From contig JBHIBD010000033.1 in assembly GCA_046758865.1 (NCBI GenBank), positions 1-22,129 of the forward strand: a stretch of 22,129 nucleotides of DNA. The letters run 5' to 3'. The notes beneath the pieces are model-generated. The model made no database searches and was not told the DNA's origin. It saw only the letters and a list, made by a program, of their open reading frames with translations. Every line of letters begins with the position of its first letter. Position 1 is the first letter of the stretch. Made by a program: the position numbers and the translations under genes. This DNA comes from JBHIBD01 sp046758865. GTDB taxonomy: Bacteria; Planctomycetota; Brocadiia; Brocadiales; Bathyanammoxibiaceae. Below, in pieces: positions 14,722-21,950 of this stretch.

Positions 14722-15525
14722 TTGGACGCAAAGAGCCTCATCAACCTATCCATACTCTGCTACTGGCTGTCATTCGGCATATACACCTCTTATTGGTGGT
14801 TCAATTTCTCCAACAGGCGCACCAGGGGCATTGTCCTTGCCCTGGGTCTGGGCGTACAACTACTGGCCATCCTGATGAGGGGAATGGCCATAGAGTACTT
14901 CCCCCTCACCAACAAGTTTGAGTCCTTTTACGGCTTCTCGACCACCGTCTTTGCCGTGCTTTTTATATACAGAGGTGTGGAGACCGCCCTGTACAGGACG
15001 GTATTGTTCGGCGTGGGCTACACCTTTTTGGTGGCTGCGGCCTTCTGGCCCAAGGGCCTGAGTTACCCACCGCCACTCATGCTTACCATATGGTACGTGC
15101 TCCATGTGCCGCTCTCCTTCATGTGCTATGCGTACTGGACATCGAGCCTTGCGGCGGCCACCGTATACTTCCTCAGGCCCGACCTCCGAGAGGGTTCATC
15201 TGACAAAAAGGCGTCAAATCCACCCCAGGAGGGCATGATCGAACTCATTGACAAGGGCTTTCTCTACGGGCTACTGGGTTTCTCGGTCTCTATGCTATTC
15301 GGTGGGCTGTGGGGCTATGTGGCCTGGGGCAGCTACTTCCTATGGGACGCAAAGGTGGTGTGGTCTGTAATCGTATGGCTCTTTTACTCTACGTGCATCC
15401 ACCTGGACAACTGGCCCGCACTAAAGGCCTATAAGCCACACCTGGCCATCGCCGGGTTCCTTATTATGATGATGACCTATGTGGGAACGAGTTTCCTTAT
15501 CTCCAGCTCGCATAGCTTTGGTTGA
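14722..15525 (+). CDS. ccsA: cytochrome c assembly protein CcsA/ResC (heme handling, System II)
   Basis: A 267-residue polytopic membrane protein. It has the tryptophan-rich WWD motif (W197-GYVAWGSYFLWDAK, to W214) that binds heme at the outer face, the flanking histidines His128 and His227, and the family's PLTNKFES segment near residue 61. With ResB it moves heme across the membrane and attaches it to CxxCH motifs. The TTG start at 14722 is set by GGAGGGA nine bases before it and by the position of the first helix. resB follows after 30 bases, so the two form one operon. A CxxCH cytochrome gene lies close by on the opposite strand. Confidence 0.92.
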   Translation: MDAKSLINLSILCYWLSFGIYTSYWWFNFSNRRTRGIVLALGLGVQLLAILMRGMAIEYFPLTNKFESFYGFSTTVFAVLFIYRGVETALYRTVLFGVGYTFLVAAAFWPKGLSYPPPLMLTIWYVLHVPLSFMCYAYWTSSLAAATVYFLRPDLREGSSDKKASNPPQEGMIELIDKGFLYGLLGFSVSMLFGGLWGYVAWGSYFLWDAKVVWSVIVWLFYSTCIHLDNWPALKAYKPHLAIAGFLIMMMTYVGTSFLISSSHSFG

Positions 15526-15555
15526 GCAGGCCCCCGTGCCTACCGGACAATAAAT

Positions 15556-16530
15556 ATGCTATATAGACTCTACGATATACTTAAGTCAAAGAAGTTGGGT
15601 ATCCTGGCGGGGTTTGCCACCACGGGGCTGCTTATATTTGGAAGCCTCTTGATGAACTTCATGCCTGAGTACTACCGGGGGCTGGCGGGAGAGGACATAA
15701 ACTTCTTCTTCGAGCATGTCGGCCTGATTAACGGCTGGTTTTACCTACTATTTGCGGCGTTTGTGGTATATGGGATAAACGCCTTCTTCTGCACATTTGA
15801 TTCCGTCCTTATCAAGCTTAGGGCTGGGGTGAGGAACATTACGCTCTACGGTGGTTCAGTGGTTCATCTTGCCTTCATGGTCACACTGGTGGCCCACCTG
15901 GTGGGTGGGTTGGGCGCATCACACAGCAGGCCCGTTGTCATAGGCGAAAAACCCGTTGAGTACGGCGGCGTTGAACTGCGGCTTGCGGGGCTTGAGACCA
16001 GCACCTACCCCAACGGCATGCCAAGAGAGGTCAGGGCCACAATAAAAATGAGGCGAGGAGAAGAGGAATTTGAGAGGACACTGGGCTACAACCAGCCCGT
16101 CCTTCTCGATTTGGGGGCCAAAGAGTTCCTCCTCAAACAGTACGGCAGTTCACCCCAGGGGGTGATTCTGAAGGTAAATGGTAGGCCGCAGGAACTAAAG
16201 ATGCAGGAGGAATTTTCCCTCGGCGATTCGCGGGCAGTACTGGCGGGACTTCTTCTGCCGCCTCGGGTAAAGATGCCGGTGATGGCAATCGTCACAGACT
16301 CTGGAGGCAAGGATGCAAAGCAGTTCTTTATCCCCATGGGTAAGCCGTATGCCCAGACAATCGGCAATGTACAAGTACAGTTCGAGGACGTTAAGGTGTC
16401 TAACACCGTGGTAGTGGACCTGAAGGAAAATCCCAGTGTACCCCTGGCACTTGGGGCAACGCTGCTCTTTGCTGTTGGTGCGGTGATGGTGGTATTCAGA
16501 TTGGTGCAGAAGCTGACCCACAAGTACTGA
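15556..16530 (+). CDS. resB: ResB/CcsB-like cytochrome c biogenesis protein
   Basis: A 324-residue partner of CcsA in System II heme delivery. Four membrane helices are visible (about 15-35, 60-80, 100-118 and 298-318). The third carries the histidines SVVHLAFMVTLVAHLVGG, which fit heme ligation. A periplasmic domain of about 180 residues lies between helices three and four. The length is shorter than Bacillus ResB but common for the ResB-like halves of the system. The start is the ATG at 15556 with a weak GGACAAT before it, 30 bases after ccsA. The gene faces the GspC/PilP-like gene at 16549 with only 18 bases between their ends. Confidence 0.88.
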   Translation: MLYRLYDILKSKKLGILAGFATTGLLIFGSLLMNFMPEYYRGLAGEDINFFFEHVGLINGWFYLLFAAFVVYGINAFFCTFDSVLIKLRAGVRNITLYGGSVVHLAFMVTLVAHLVGGLGASHSRPVVIGEKPVEYGGVELRLAGLETSTYPNGMPREVRATIKMRRGEEEFERTLGYNQPVLLDLGAKEFLLKQYGSSPQGVILKVNGRPQELKMQEEFSLGDSRAVLAGLLLPPRVKMPVMAIVTDSGGKDAKQFFIPMGKPYAQTIGNVQVQFEDVKVSNTVVVDLKENPSVPLALGATLLFAVGAVMVVFRLVQKLTHKY

Positions 16531-16548
16531 GGGGGGCTTTCCTGCAGT

Positions 16549-17136
16549 TCACCTATCTCTTGACTTCAGGGGTATCTTGCTCTGCTCCAGGGATACCTGT
16601 CGCTGGCCCCTTTCCCCCTCAAGGAGCACTCCCTCTGGCGTGATAGCCGTCACCCTCTCCCCGGTTGCAGGTATCAGGTTGCCTACGGCATAAAACTCGC
16701 CGTTTATCACGGCAACCCTTTCTTCATCGCTTATAAGTACAGAGCTTACCGTTAGTTCGGGCACGTACGCGGGTCTTTCTTTTGCGATTACAGCCTTAGG
16801 CCCCTTGATTACCCCCCTCCTTGACTTGAGAATCTCCTCGGTGGTAAGGAAGGGATTTCGCCCCCATTTTCCTGAGGCAACTAGCCGCTTGAAGCGGGCA
16901 GCGTTCACCGGTACAGTAAGATTAAATGGGACCGCCTCGCGCTCTGTGGTCCTTTCCCGGGCCTCCTCTTCCGCAACAGGGGCGAGGGGGGGCACCGGCA
17001 CAATACTCGTCCTAGGTGGGGGAATAATCCTGGGCCCGGTCGGCCGCGCACCCCTGAAGGCCCTAAGGTTCGCGTATATGGCCATAGGGATAAGCACCGC
17101 CAGGATGGCGAACATTACTATGGTCCTGCGGTTCAT
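16549..17136 (-). CDS. GspC/PilP-like membrane-anchored protein
   Basis: A 195-residue bitopic protein: one N-terminal membrane helix (about 6-24), a proline-rich linker (34-53, RPTGPRIIPPPRTSIVPVPP region), the motif WGRNPF (91-96), and a C-terminal beta-rich domain. That domain contains VSSVLISDEERVAVINGEFY and a glycine-marked turn (VGNLIPATGERVTAIT). This order matches the inner-membrane clamp proteins of type II secretion and type IV pili (GspC homology region, PilP). No other pilus or secretion gene is in the window, so a specific role is not assigned. It ends 18 bases from resB and follows the cytochrome gene by 72 bases on the same strand. No good ribosome binding site is visible. Confidence 0.65.
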   Translation of the reverse strand: MNRRTIVMFAILAVLIPMAIYANLRAFRGARPTGPRIIPPPRTSIVPVPPLAPVAEEEARERTTEREAVPFNLTVPVNAARFKRLVASGKWGRNPFLTTEEILKSRRGVIKGPKAVIAKERPAYVPELTVSSVLISDEERVAVINGEFYAVGNLIPATGERVTAITPEGVLLEGERGQRQVSLEQSKIPLKSRDR

Positions 17137-17208
17137 CTCGTCTGGTTATCCGGGGTTCAATTTGTCGTAAAGCATGGGCGTAGCGGTGTACCAAAGGTAC
17201 TACAGATA

Positions 17209-17583
17209 TTAGTCTTCAGTCTTGGCACATGTGGGCACTTTTGGATAATTCTCGTTCAGGTATTCAGCCAGCCTCAAGACATCTCTTCTGGGTATCAGTG
17301 GAAAACTTCGTTCCGCCCCATCTACATAAACACGGTATGTAGCCACTGTAAGTACAATAGGGAGCCAGTGGTCTGTAGGAGGTGGGCAAATGGGCGGCAT
17401 CCCATCTACGCCTCCCTCGGCCATGAAAAAATTCTCTACCGCCCAGCCGTGGCACATGGTGCATACACGCACAAAGAGGGCCTCGGAGGATTCTTCCTCG
17501 GCCTGCGTGTTTAACGTGGTGAAAAGGAGGATGGAGGACAGAACCAACACTAAGGTCTTCTTGCCCAGACCACTTTGTGACAA
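17209..17583 (-). CDS. monoheme c-type cytochrome, exported
   Basis: A 124-residue protein with a signal peptide (KKTLVLVLSSILLFTTLNTQA) and one heme-attachment motif CTMCH (41-45) shortly after the cleavage site, as in small class I-type cytochromes. A downstream methionine (MAEGGVDGM region) could be the distal ligand. The start is the TTG at 17583, chosen because AAAGGAGG lies about ten bases before it and the signal peptide begins there. It overlaps the last 34 bases of the S24 repressor gene, so translation is probably coupled. Heme would be attached by CcsA/ResB, encoded just across on the other strand. The C-terminal half has a proline- and cysteine-containing stretch (ICPPPTDHW). Exact electron partner unknown. 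Confidence 0.85.
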   Translation of the reverse strand: MSQSGLGKKTLVLVLSSILLFTTLNTQAEEESSEALFVRVCTMCHGWAVENFFMAEGGVDGMPPICPPPTDHWLPIVLTVATYRVYVDGAERSFPLIPRRDVLRLAEYLNENYPKVPTCAKTED

Positions 17584-18275
17584 AAGGCTATATCCTCCTT
17601 TGGCACTGCCATGGGTTCGTAGGCCGTTGTGTTGTGAGACTTGAGCATAACCACGCCCGATGAGAGGGCAATCTCCTTTATATAAACCTTTCCCGTGCTG
17701 TTAAGACGGCAGATGACCAGGTCTCCCGACCTTACCTTTTCCGATGGACACACAACCACCTTTGTACCCTGCGGGTAACCCGGCAGCATGCTGTTCCCAC
17801 TTATTATCAGGCCATAAGCATTCTCATCTGTGACATCGGGCAACCTCTCAAGGGGTTCGTCAATGGAGCCGCCAGTGGGCAGACCTGCATCACCGAAGAC
17901 TACATCCGTTTCCCCCGCCGCTACATGGCCAACGATGTTGATGCCGTTGCTGCCCTTAGATATCGACATCTGCCTCCTGGTAGCGACCTTCCCTGTAGGG
18001 ACGGTGGCAGCCTCTCTCCTCGGCTCCTGCGCCTTTTCAACAATCCTATCCTTGGAGCCGGGGGGATAATCCCTCGAATCGTCAAGCAGGTACTCAAGCG
18101 ACACCCCAAAGGCCTTGGAAAGGGCAAGGGCAGATTTTCCAGGCAGCTTACGGTTCAGTGACTCCTTTTCGTAGTTTCGATAACTGGATATGGGTATACT
18201 GGCCGACCTTGCGGCAGTGGACTTGGTCCAGCCCTTCTCAGCCCTTAACAGTCTAAGCTTCTTTCCTACCCTCAT
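17550..18275 (-). CDS. phage-type repressor, XRE helix-turn-helix plus S24 (LexA-like) peptidase
   Basis: A 241-residue transcription repressor of the lambda CI type. The N-terminal XRE domain (about 5-65; KLRLLRAEKGWTKSTAA, then SYRNYEK) binds DNA. The C-terminal S24 domain carries Ser162 (GNSMLPG) and Lys200 (VYIKEI), the catalytic dyad, and the Ala120-Gly121 bond in VGHVAAGETD is the likely self-cleavage site. Such repressors are cut when RecA is activated by DNA damage. The ATG at 18275 lacks a Shine-Dalgarno, and TATAAA lies five bases upstream, so a leaderless message, as for lambda cI from PRM, is possible. A divergent phage-like gene set starts at 18473. Its 3' end contains the ribosome binding site of the cytochrome gene. 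Confidence 0.9.
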   Translation of the reverse strand: MRVGKKLRLLRAEKGWTKSTAARSASIPISSYRNYEKESLNRKLPGKSALALSKAFGVSLEYLLDDSRDYPPGSKDRIVEKAQEPRREAATVPTGKVATRRQMSISKGSNGINIVGHVAAGETDVVFGDAGLPTGGSIDEPLERLPDVTDENAYGLIISGNSMLPGYPQGTKVVVCPSEKVRSGDLVICRLNSTGKVYIKEIALSSGVVMLKSHNTTAYEPMAVPKEDIAFCHKVVWARRP

Positions 18276-18472
18276 AAGCGTTTATATTATTTAAAGATAC
18301 AAAATATTTAAGAATTTCCTTGCTTTTTCGCCCATACAGGTTACAATGGCCACATGTAGCCAAAACAGCCCAATTGGACAGTACAGTGCCGCCCATTTGG
18401 GTTGATGTAGGCATATAGGGCAAAACCTTATGTTATTTAACCAATCCCTGCTTTTTTGTCAATAGCTAATTT
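18276..18472. promoter_or_regulatory. probable operator/promoter region of the phage-like switch
   Basis: 197 bases between the divergent repressor and the gene at 18473, AT-rich on both sides with a GC-richer core. The core has near-palindromes that are operator candidates: CCAATTGG (18370-18377), CCCATTTGGG about 15 bases on, and GGCCACATGTAGCC about 30 bases before. Their spacing suggests several repressor sites, but no exact repeated operator could be established by eye. Confidence 0.4.
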
Positions 18473-18685
18473 ATGCCGGGGAAAAGGATGACGGACCGAC
18501 AGCACCTGAGGGAATTACTGTTGAGAAAAGACCTTAAGGAACTCTACAAGCTCCGTGGTGAGCAGTACACCAGCAAGGAAGGGTTGGTAGACGACATCAT
18601 TGAAAATGACGATGGAAGTGTGGCTGAGTTGATTGAGCTGGAGGGAAGTTTTCTGTTTCTGCTTATGGGCAAGAAAAGGAGGTAG
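18473..18685 (+). CDS. small hypothetical protein of the phage-like island
   Basis: A 70-residue charged, mostly helical protein (HLRELLLRKDLKELYKLRGE, then a hydrophobic patch GSFLFLLMGKKRR). It may start at the ATG at 18473 or at the ATG at 18488 (MTDRQHLREL), which has GGGG six bases before it; the second gives 65 residues. The first two thirds repeat leucine/lysine/glutamate like a short regulator, but I recognise no family. It is divergent from the S24 repressor and lies 3 bases before the AlpA-like gene, in the position of an early phage gene. Confidence 0.65.
   Translation: MPGKRMTDRQHLRELLLRKDLKELYKLRGEQYTSKEGLVDDIIENDDGSVAELIELEGSFLFLLMGKKRR
18677..18682 (+). promoter_or_regulatory. 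ribosome binding site of the AlpA-like gene
   Basis: AGGAGG six bases before the ATG at 18689, a perfect match within the end of the preceding gene. It supports calling the short 58-codon frame. Confidence 0.8.
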
Positions 18686-18688
18686 AAC

Positions 18689-18865
18689 ATGACTCGCTTC
18701 TTGAAACTAAGGGATGTCTGTAAACTCTTCGGCGTGAGCCGATTCACGATAAGGAATTGGATAGAAAAGGGCGAGTTCCCCCAACCAATACGCAAGGGGG
18801 GGTTCCTCAGGTGGCCCGAGGATGAAATATATAGACTGGTAGAGCGACTCAAGAATAATAGGTAA
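18689..18865 (+). CDS. AlpA/excisionase-like helix-turn-helix protein
   Basis: A 58-residue protein with a near-ideal ribosome binding site. The sequence MTRFLKLRDVCKLFGVSRFT, then IRNWIEKGEFPQPIRKGG, then LRWPEDEIYRLVERL, is the classical AlpA/MerR-like helix-turn-helix-wing used by phage excisionases and prophage activators (helix VCKLFGVS, recognition RFTIRNWIEKGEFP, wing RKGGFLRW). It would bind DNA to direct excision or to switch on genes of the element. It sits 3 bases after the gene at 18473 and divergent from the repressor, the arrangement expected of a phage control region. No integrase is in the window, although AlpA/Xis proteins usually work with one. Confidence 0.85.
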   Translation: MTRFLKLRDVCKLFGVSRFTIRNWIEKGEFPQPIRKGGFLRWPEDEIYRLVERLKNNR

Positions 18866-18888
18866 ACTGATGGCCCGCTATCCCGCAG

Positions 18889-19677
18889 TTATCTTACCTT
18901 CTCTACTTCCTCCACCTCTTCCACCACCAGTGTCAGACCGCTCAGGCCCATTCTAACCGCCCGGCCGTAGAGAATTATCTCTCTCTGCGATTCCAGCCCA
19001 AGGACTTTACTCGCCTCTGCGCGGGGAGCAACTACTGTTAGACTAAACATGGTGCTGCCTGTGCCTGTGACCAAGAAGTTAACATAATCGGGGGCCGGAA
19101 ATTTCTCAAGCCGCATCCCCTCGGGCGCCAGGCTTGCAAACCTGCACCTTATCTTGACAAATTTGTCTGCATACTCTGATACATACGAACCAGACGCAAA
19201 TCTTGCAAAGTCCACCTCAACAAACTCAGAGAGCGGCGGCGGCGTGAGTGGCGAGAGTTTTAGCTCCTTTGGTTTTGCAGGTTCGGTGGGAATACCGTAG
19301 GGACTAAAATATGGCCTAACATGTTCATCCACATACTCATCGGTATCCTCTTCAACCATCCTGCCCCCGAACGGTGCCATCCAGTAACTGCCATAGGGCC
19401 TCGTCTTAGGCCTTTTCTTCTTTGTCTTTGGTTCGGCAAACCTGAGGAAATCTCTACCACCTGGAGCGGGCCGTTTAGTACCTTCCTGGGTCGCCTCTTG
19501 CGGCTTAGCTTCTTTATGTTCCCCCTTTTCATTCGTTTCTGGGCCTCTATCGACCTTGGCCTCTTCCCCTGAGGAAGTGGGCTTCTGCTCATCGCCGGAC
19601 TTTTCCTGCCCAATGGCTGCAGGTAAGGACAGGACAAAGGCAATTAGAGGGATAATAATAAACAAATATTTATTCAT
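18889..19677 (-). CDS. exported hypothetical protein
   Basis: A 262-residue protein with a signal peptide (MNKYLFIIIPLIAFVLSLPA, cleavage near AIGQ-E). A low-complexity charged linker (about 25-75) and a lysine/proline-rich part follow (KTKKKRPKTRPYGSYW). The compact C-terminal domain (about 150-262) includes YADKFVKIRCRFASLAPEG and REIILYGRAVRMGLSGLTLVVEEV. The domain looks like a small OB-like beta barrel, as in proteins that carry a FVKIRCRF-type strand, but I do not recognise a family. The ATG at 19677 has AAAGG about ten bases before it. It is oriented opposite to the phage-like genes around it, so it could be a host gene or a moron cargo gene in the island. Confidence 0.75.
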   Translation of the reverse strand: MNKYLFIIIPLIAFVLSLPAAIGQEKSGDEQKPTSSGEEAKVDRGPETNEKGEHKEAKPQEATQEGTKRPAPGGRDFLRFAEPKTKKKRPKTRPYGSYWMAPFGGRMVEEDTDEYVDEHVRPYFSPYGIPTEPAKPKELKLSPLTPPPLSEFVEVDFARFASGSYVSEYADKFVKIRCRFASLAPEGMRLEKFPAPDYVNFLVTGTGSTMFSLTVVAPRAEASKVLGLESQREIILYGRAVRMGLSGLTLVVEEVEEVEKVR

Positions 19678-19899
19678 TGAGAAAAACCTTTCATCAAAAA
19701 TATAAGCGCCTTTGACTGCATAAGCCTTGGAGCTTCAATCATACCAAGTATATACACCAGGGCACAGTTGTGTCAATAATGTAGAGTTAGGTTGACTTCG
19801 GTGGAGTCCAGGCATTGACACGGCAGAGATATGTGGTAAACTTCTCCTAGAAAGTTGCGGAAGGCACAGGAGGTGTTCCCCATAGCGGGAGGGCTAAAT

Positions 19900-20013
19900 A
19901 AAATAAAGGCCTGAGATGAGCGGTATCGAACCGCACACCTCCGCCTTCCACTAATAAATGACAGGCGGATGCCCGGGACGCATGTGACAACAGGGCATCC
20001 GCCTCTTTATTTT
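19900..20013 (+). promoter_or_regulatory. closed structured element with two exclusive hairpins (attenuator- or riboswitch-like)
   Basis: AAAATAAAG (19900-19908) pairs with CTTTATTTT (20005-20013) as a closing stem. Inside are GCGGT/ACCGC (19920-19924, 19930-19934) and a strong 12-bp hairpin AGGCGGATGCCC/GGGCATCCGCCT (19963-19974, 19993-20004) followed by a T-rich run, like a terminator. TCCGCCT (19940-19946) can instead pair perfectly with AGGCGGA (19963-19969), which would break the terminator-like hairpin. The terminase pair starts 48 bases downstream. Confidence 0.45.
19910..19942 (-). other. tRNA 3'-half-like remnant
   Basis: Read on the minus strand the segment is GGAGGTGTGCGGTTCGATAC, then CGCTCATCTCAGG. 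It contains the B-box-like GGTTCGATACC, a 4- to 5-bp T-arm and an acceptor-like 3' end. This closely resembles the end of a bacterial tRNA-Ala. No matching 5' half is present, so it is not a working tRNA; it may be an attachment-site scar or chance. Confidence 0.3.
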
Positions 20014-20061
20014 GTTTATTTTCGCTCGAACTGCTGGCCAATAAAAAACCCCAGACCATAC

Positions 20062-20370
20062 ATGCCAAGCCCTAAGCGGAGAAAAAAGGTAAAAGAGACG
20101 CCACCTGTACGGAGCGATACGGGTCTCGACATAGACCATGAGATTGCACTGGGGCTCAGGGCCATTGCGGATAGGGCCAGGCAGGGGGACACACAGGCAC
20201 TGAAGCTCCTGATGGCCTACAAGGAAGAGAGAAAAGACGATGCTGGAGACGCATATTTCACGGCTCTTACAGAGGTGGAGCGCCGAGCGCTCCGGGCTGC
20301 CCTCATCCGAGAGATTACCTCTCTTAGAAAGGAGATTGCTTCTATGCGAAGGTTACGTGGCAGAACTTGA
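20062..20370 (+). CDS. small protein in the terminase small-subunit position
   Basis: A 102-residue protein: a basic N-terminus (MPSPKRRKKVKE) and a helical charged body (EIALGLRAIADRARQGDTQA, then LREITS-like helix RKEIASMRRLRGRT). The frame continues upstream to 19969, but the sequence before the ATG at 20062 is the hairpin element, so I chose 20062, despite no clear ribosome binding site. It overlaps the terminase large subunit by 14 bases and would be the natural place for the DNA-recognition small subunit. No recognised domain, so the role is inferred from position. Confidence 0.6.
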   Translation: MPSPKRRKKVKETPPVRSDTGLDIDHEIALGLRAIADRARQGDTQALKLLMAYKEERKDDAGDAYFTALTEVERRALRAALIREITSLRKEIASMRRLRGRT

Positions 20371-21787
20371 TGCCCAGGAGAGTCCCGCAGCCTTTGCAGG
20401 TCGCTATCTGCCGCACTATCTCACCGTCTCGCCCGCACCGTTTCACGCCGAACTTTACGGTCTGATGGCCTCTAAGGCCAAAAACAAGCGCGAGGCCATT
20501 GCCGCACCCAGGGGACACGGTAAGAGTGCCCTGATGAGCCTGGTCTATCCACTCTGGGCCGTCTGCACGGGAAGGAAACGCTTTATAGTAATCATCTCAG
20601 CCTCAAGCACTATATCAGAGGGCCTTCTGGCCTCGATAATAAGAGAATTCAAGGCAAACGACCTCATCAAGCAGGATTTTGGAAACCTGGTTGGTAAAGA
20701 AAAATGGACCTGTGCCGAGATTTTGACCTCCAACGGCACGAGGGTGGTTGCCAGGGGAGTAGGCTCGAGCCTCCGCGGCATGAGGAGCTTTGAGTCGAGG
20801 CCCGATCTAATAATATGCGACGACCTCGAGGATGACGAGGGTGTACAGAACCCGGAGCAGAGGCGAAAACTGGAGTCATGGTTCAACGGCTCTGTGCTGA
20901 ACCTCCCAGGCCCGGAAGGCGACATATTTGCGATAGGCACAGTGCTCCACTACGACAGCCTCCTCTCAAAACTCCTCAAAAAATGGCACGGCAAAAAGTA
21001 TCGGGCACTTGGCACGGACGGCACTGCCCTCTGGCCCGACTATTATGATGCCGAGCGGTTGAAGATGATAAAATACGGCGAAGGTGATAAGGAGGGGATT
21101 GGGTCCATTGCATTTGAGTGCGAATACCAGAATAACCCCATAAGCCCTGAAGAACAGTTGGTCCGCGAGGAGTGGGTTAGCTATTACCACCCTGAGGATT
21201 TGTATAACCAGGAGTTGTTGATAGCCACTGCAATTGACCCTGCCCTGGGCTCCTCGTCATCGGGCGACTACACCGCCCTGGTAACCGTGGGGCAGGCCGG
21301 CGGGAGGATATATGTGCTGGAGGCGGATATCAAGAGACGTACCCCCAAGGCCATTGTAGAGGCCGCCGTCAGAAATTTCCAAAAATGGTCTGGGCGTTTA
21401 AGCGTGGGGCAGACCATCGGGTCTGCCCACGATGAGGGCAGGGCGCAAACCCCCGGGCCTACAAACCGTTCCCACTTCCTCTGTCTGGCGGTGGAGACCA
21501 ACGTATTCCAGGTAGTGCTCAAAGACATGCTCGAAGAGGTATCGAGGCGCGACAGATTATTTATTCCCATCCGCGGGGTCAAAAACTTTGCAGACAAGAC
21601 CACTCGCATAGCCAGCCTCTCTGCATTGATAGAGAACGGGACTATACTGTTCAGGCGCGACCAGAGGTTACTTATTGAGCAACTGATAGAGTTCCCCAAG
21701 GGTGCCCACGACGACGGTCCCGACGCCCTCGAGATGGCCGTCCGCCAGCTTCGCCACCACGCGGCCCCAAGGATAAGGTTTATTTGA
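20357..21787 (+). CDS. phage terminase large subunit
   Basis: ATP-driven DNA-packaging motor and headful/cos nuclease of tailed phages. Walker A PRGHGKS (51-57), Walker B LIICDDLED (151-159) and the coupling segment AIGTVLHYD (192-200) are all visible. RNase H-like nuclease acids are Asp294 (IDPALG), Glu380 (VETNVFQ) and Asp453/Asp456 (HDDGPDA). I prefer the GTG at 20357 with GAAGG five bases before it, giving 476 residues; an ATG at 20240 would add 39 residues but overlap the previous gene by 131 bases. Residues about 350-376, just before Glu380, are an insertion coded partly by a palindrome (21403-21431). No portal or capsid gene follows; the next 342 bases are repeats. Confidence 0.88.
   Translation: MAELDAQESPAAFAGRYLPHYLTVSPAPFHAELYGLMASKAKNKREAIAAPRGHGKSALMSLVYPLWAVCTGRKRFIVIISASSTISEGLLASIIREFKANDLIKQDFGNLVGKEKWTCAEILTSNGTRVVARGVGSSLRGMRSFESRPDLIICDDLEDDEGVQNPEQRRKLESWFNGSVLNLPGPEGDIFAIGTVLHYDSLLSKLLKKWHGKKYRALGTDGTALWPDYYDAERLKMIKYGEGDKEGIGSIAFECEYQNNPISPEEQLVREEWVSYYHPEDLYNQELLIATAIDPALGSSSSGDYTALVTVGQAGGRIYVLEADIKRRTPKAIVEAAVRNFQKWSGRLSVGQTIGSAHDEGRAQTPGPTNRSHFLCLAVETNVFQVVLKDMLEEVSRRDRLFIPIRGVKNFADKTTRIASLSALIENGTILFRRDQRLLIEQLIEFPKGAHDDGPDALEMAVRQLRHHAAPRIRFI
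21403..21431. repeat. palindrome inserted in frame within the terminase gene
   Basis: Arms CGTGGGGCAGACC (21403-21415) and GGTCTGCCCACG (21420-21431) pair fully apart from one bulged base. It is translated in frame (residues about 350-359 of the terminase) in a stretch without counterpart in the family pattern. Confidence 0.7.
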
Positions 21788-21899
21788 GGATGTTGACACG
21801 TGTATAATCCAGCCATTTACAAATCTCAGACATGTGGTACATTTTGAATACGTAATTGAGACGTCTAAAAAGTCGTATCACACGTGGTCATTCTGAGGG

Positions 21900-21926
21900 G
21901 TAGGGGTGGGGTTACCCCACCCCTAC
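21900..21926. repeat. GTAGGGGTGGGG palindrome
   Basis: Thirteen-base arms GTAGGGGTGGGGT (21900-21912) and ACCCCACCCCTAC (21914-21926) with a single T between. Same family as the prmC insert at 462-488. It begins right after a truncated GTCATTCTGAGG. Confidence 0.8.
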
Positions 21927-21950
21927 AAAGACGAAGGGCAAATTCCCAAC

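Larger units (their letters stand above)
19678..20061. other. 384-base gap holding a structured element upstream of the terminase genes
   Basis: No credible gene. The left 220 bases show nothing I can name. The right part contains the 114-base closed structure at 19900-20013 and a short AT-rich leader up to the ATG at 20062. Confidence 0.65.

Noticed and set aside
19900..20013. Complete tRNA or tmRNA on the minus strand
   Set aside because: Only a T-arm and acceptor 3' part can be recognised; no D-arm, no matching 5' acceptor strand, no 7-base anticodon loop.
20240..20356. Upstream ATG start for the terminase large subunit
   Set aside because: It would overlap the preceding gene by 131 bases; the GTG at 20357 has a GAAGG site and gives the expected N-terminus. 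Not fully excluded.
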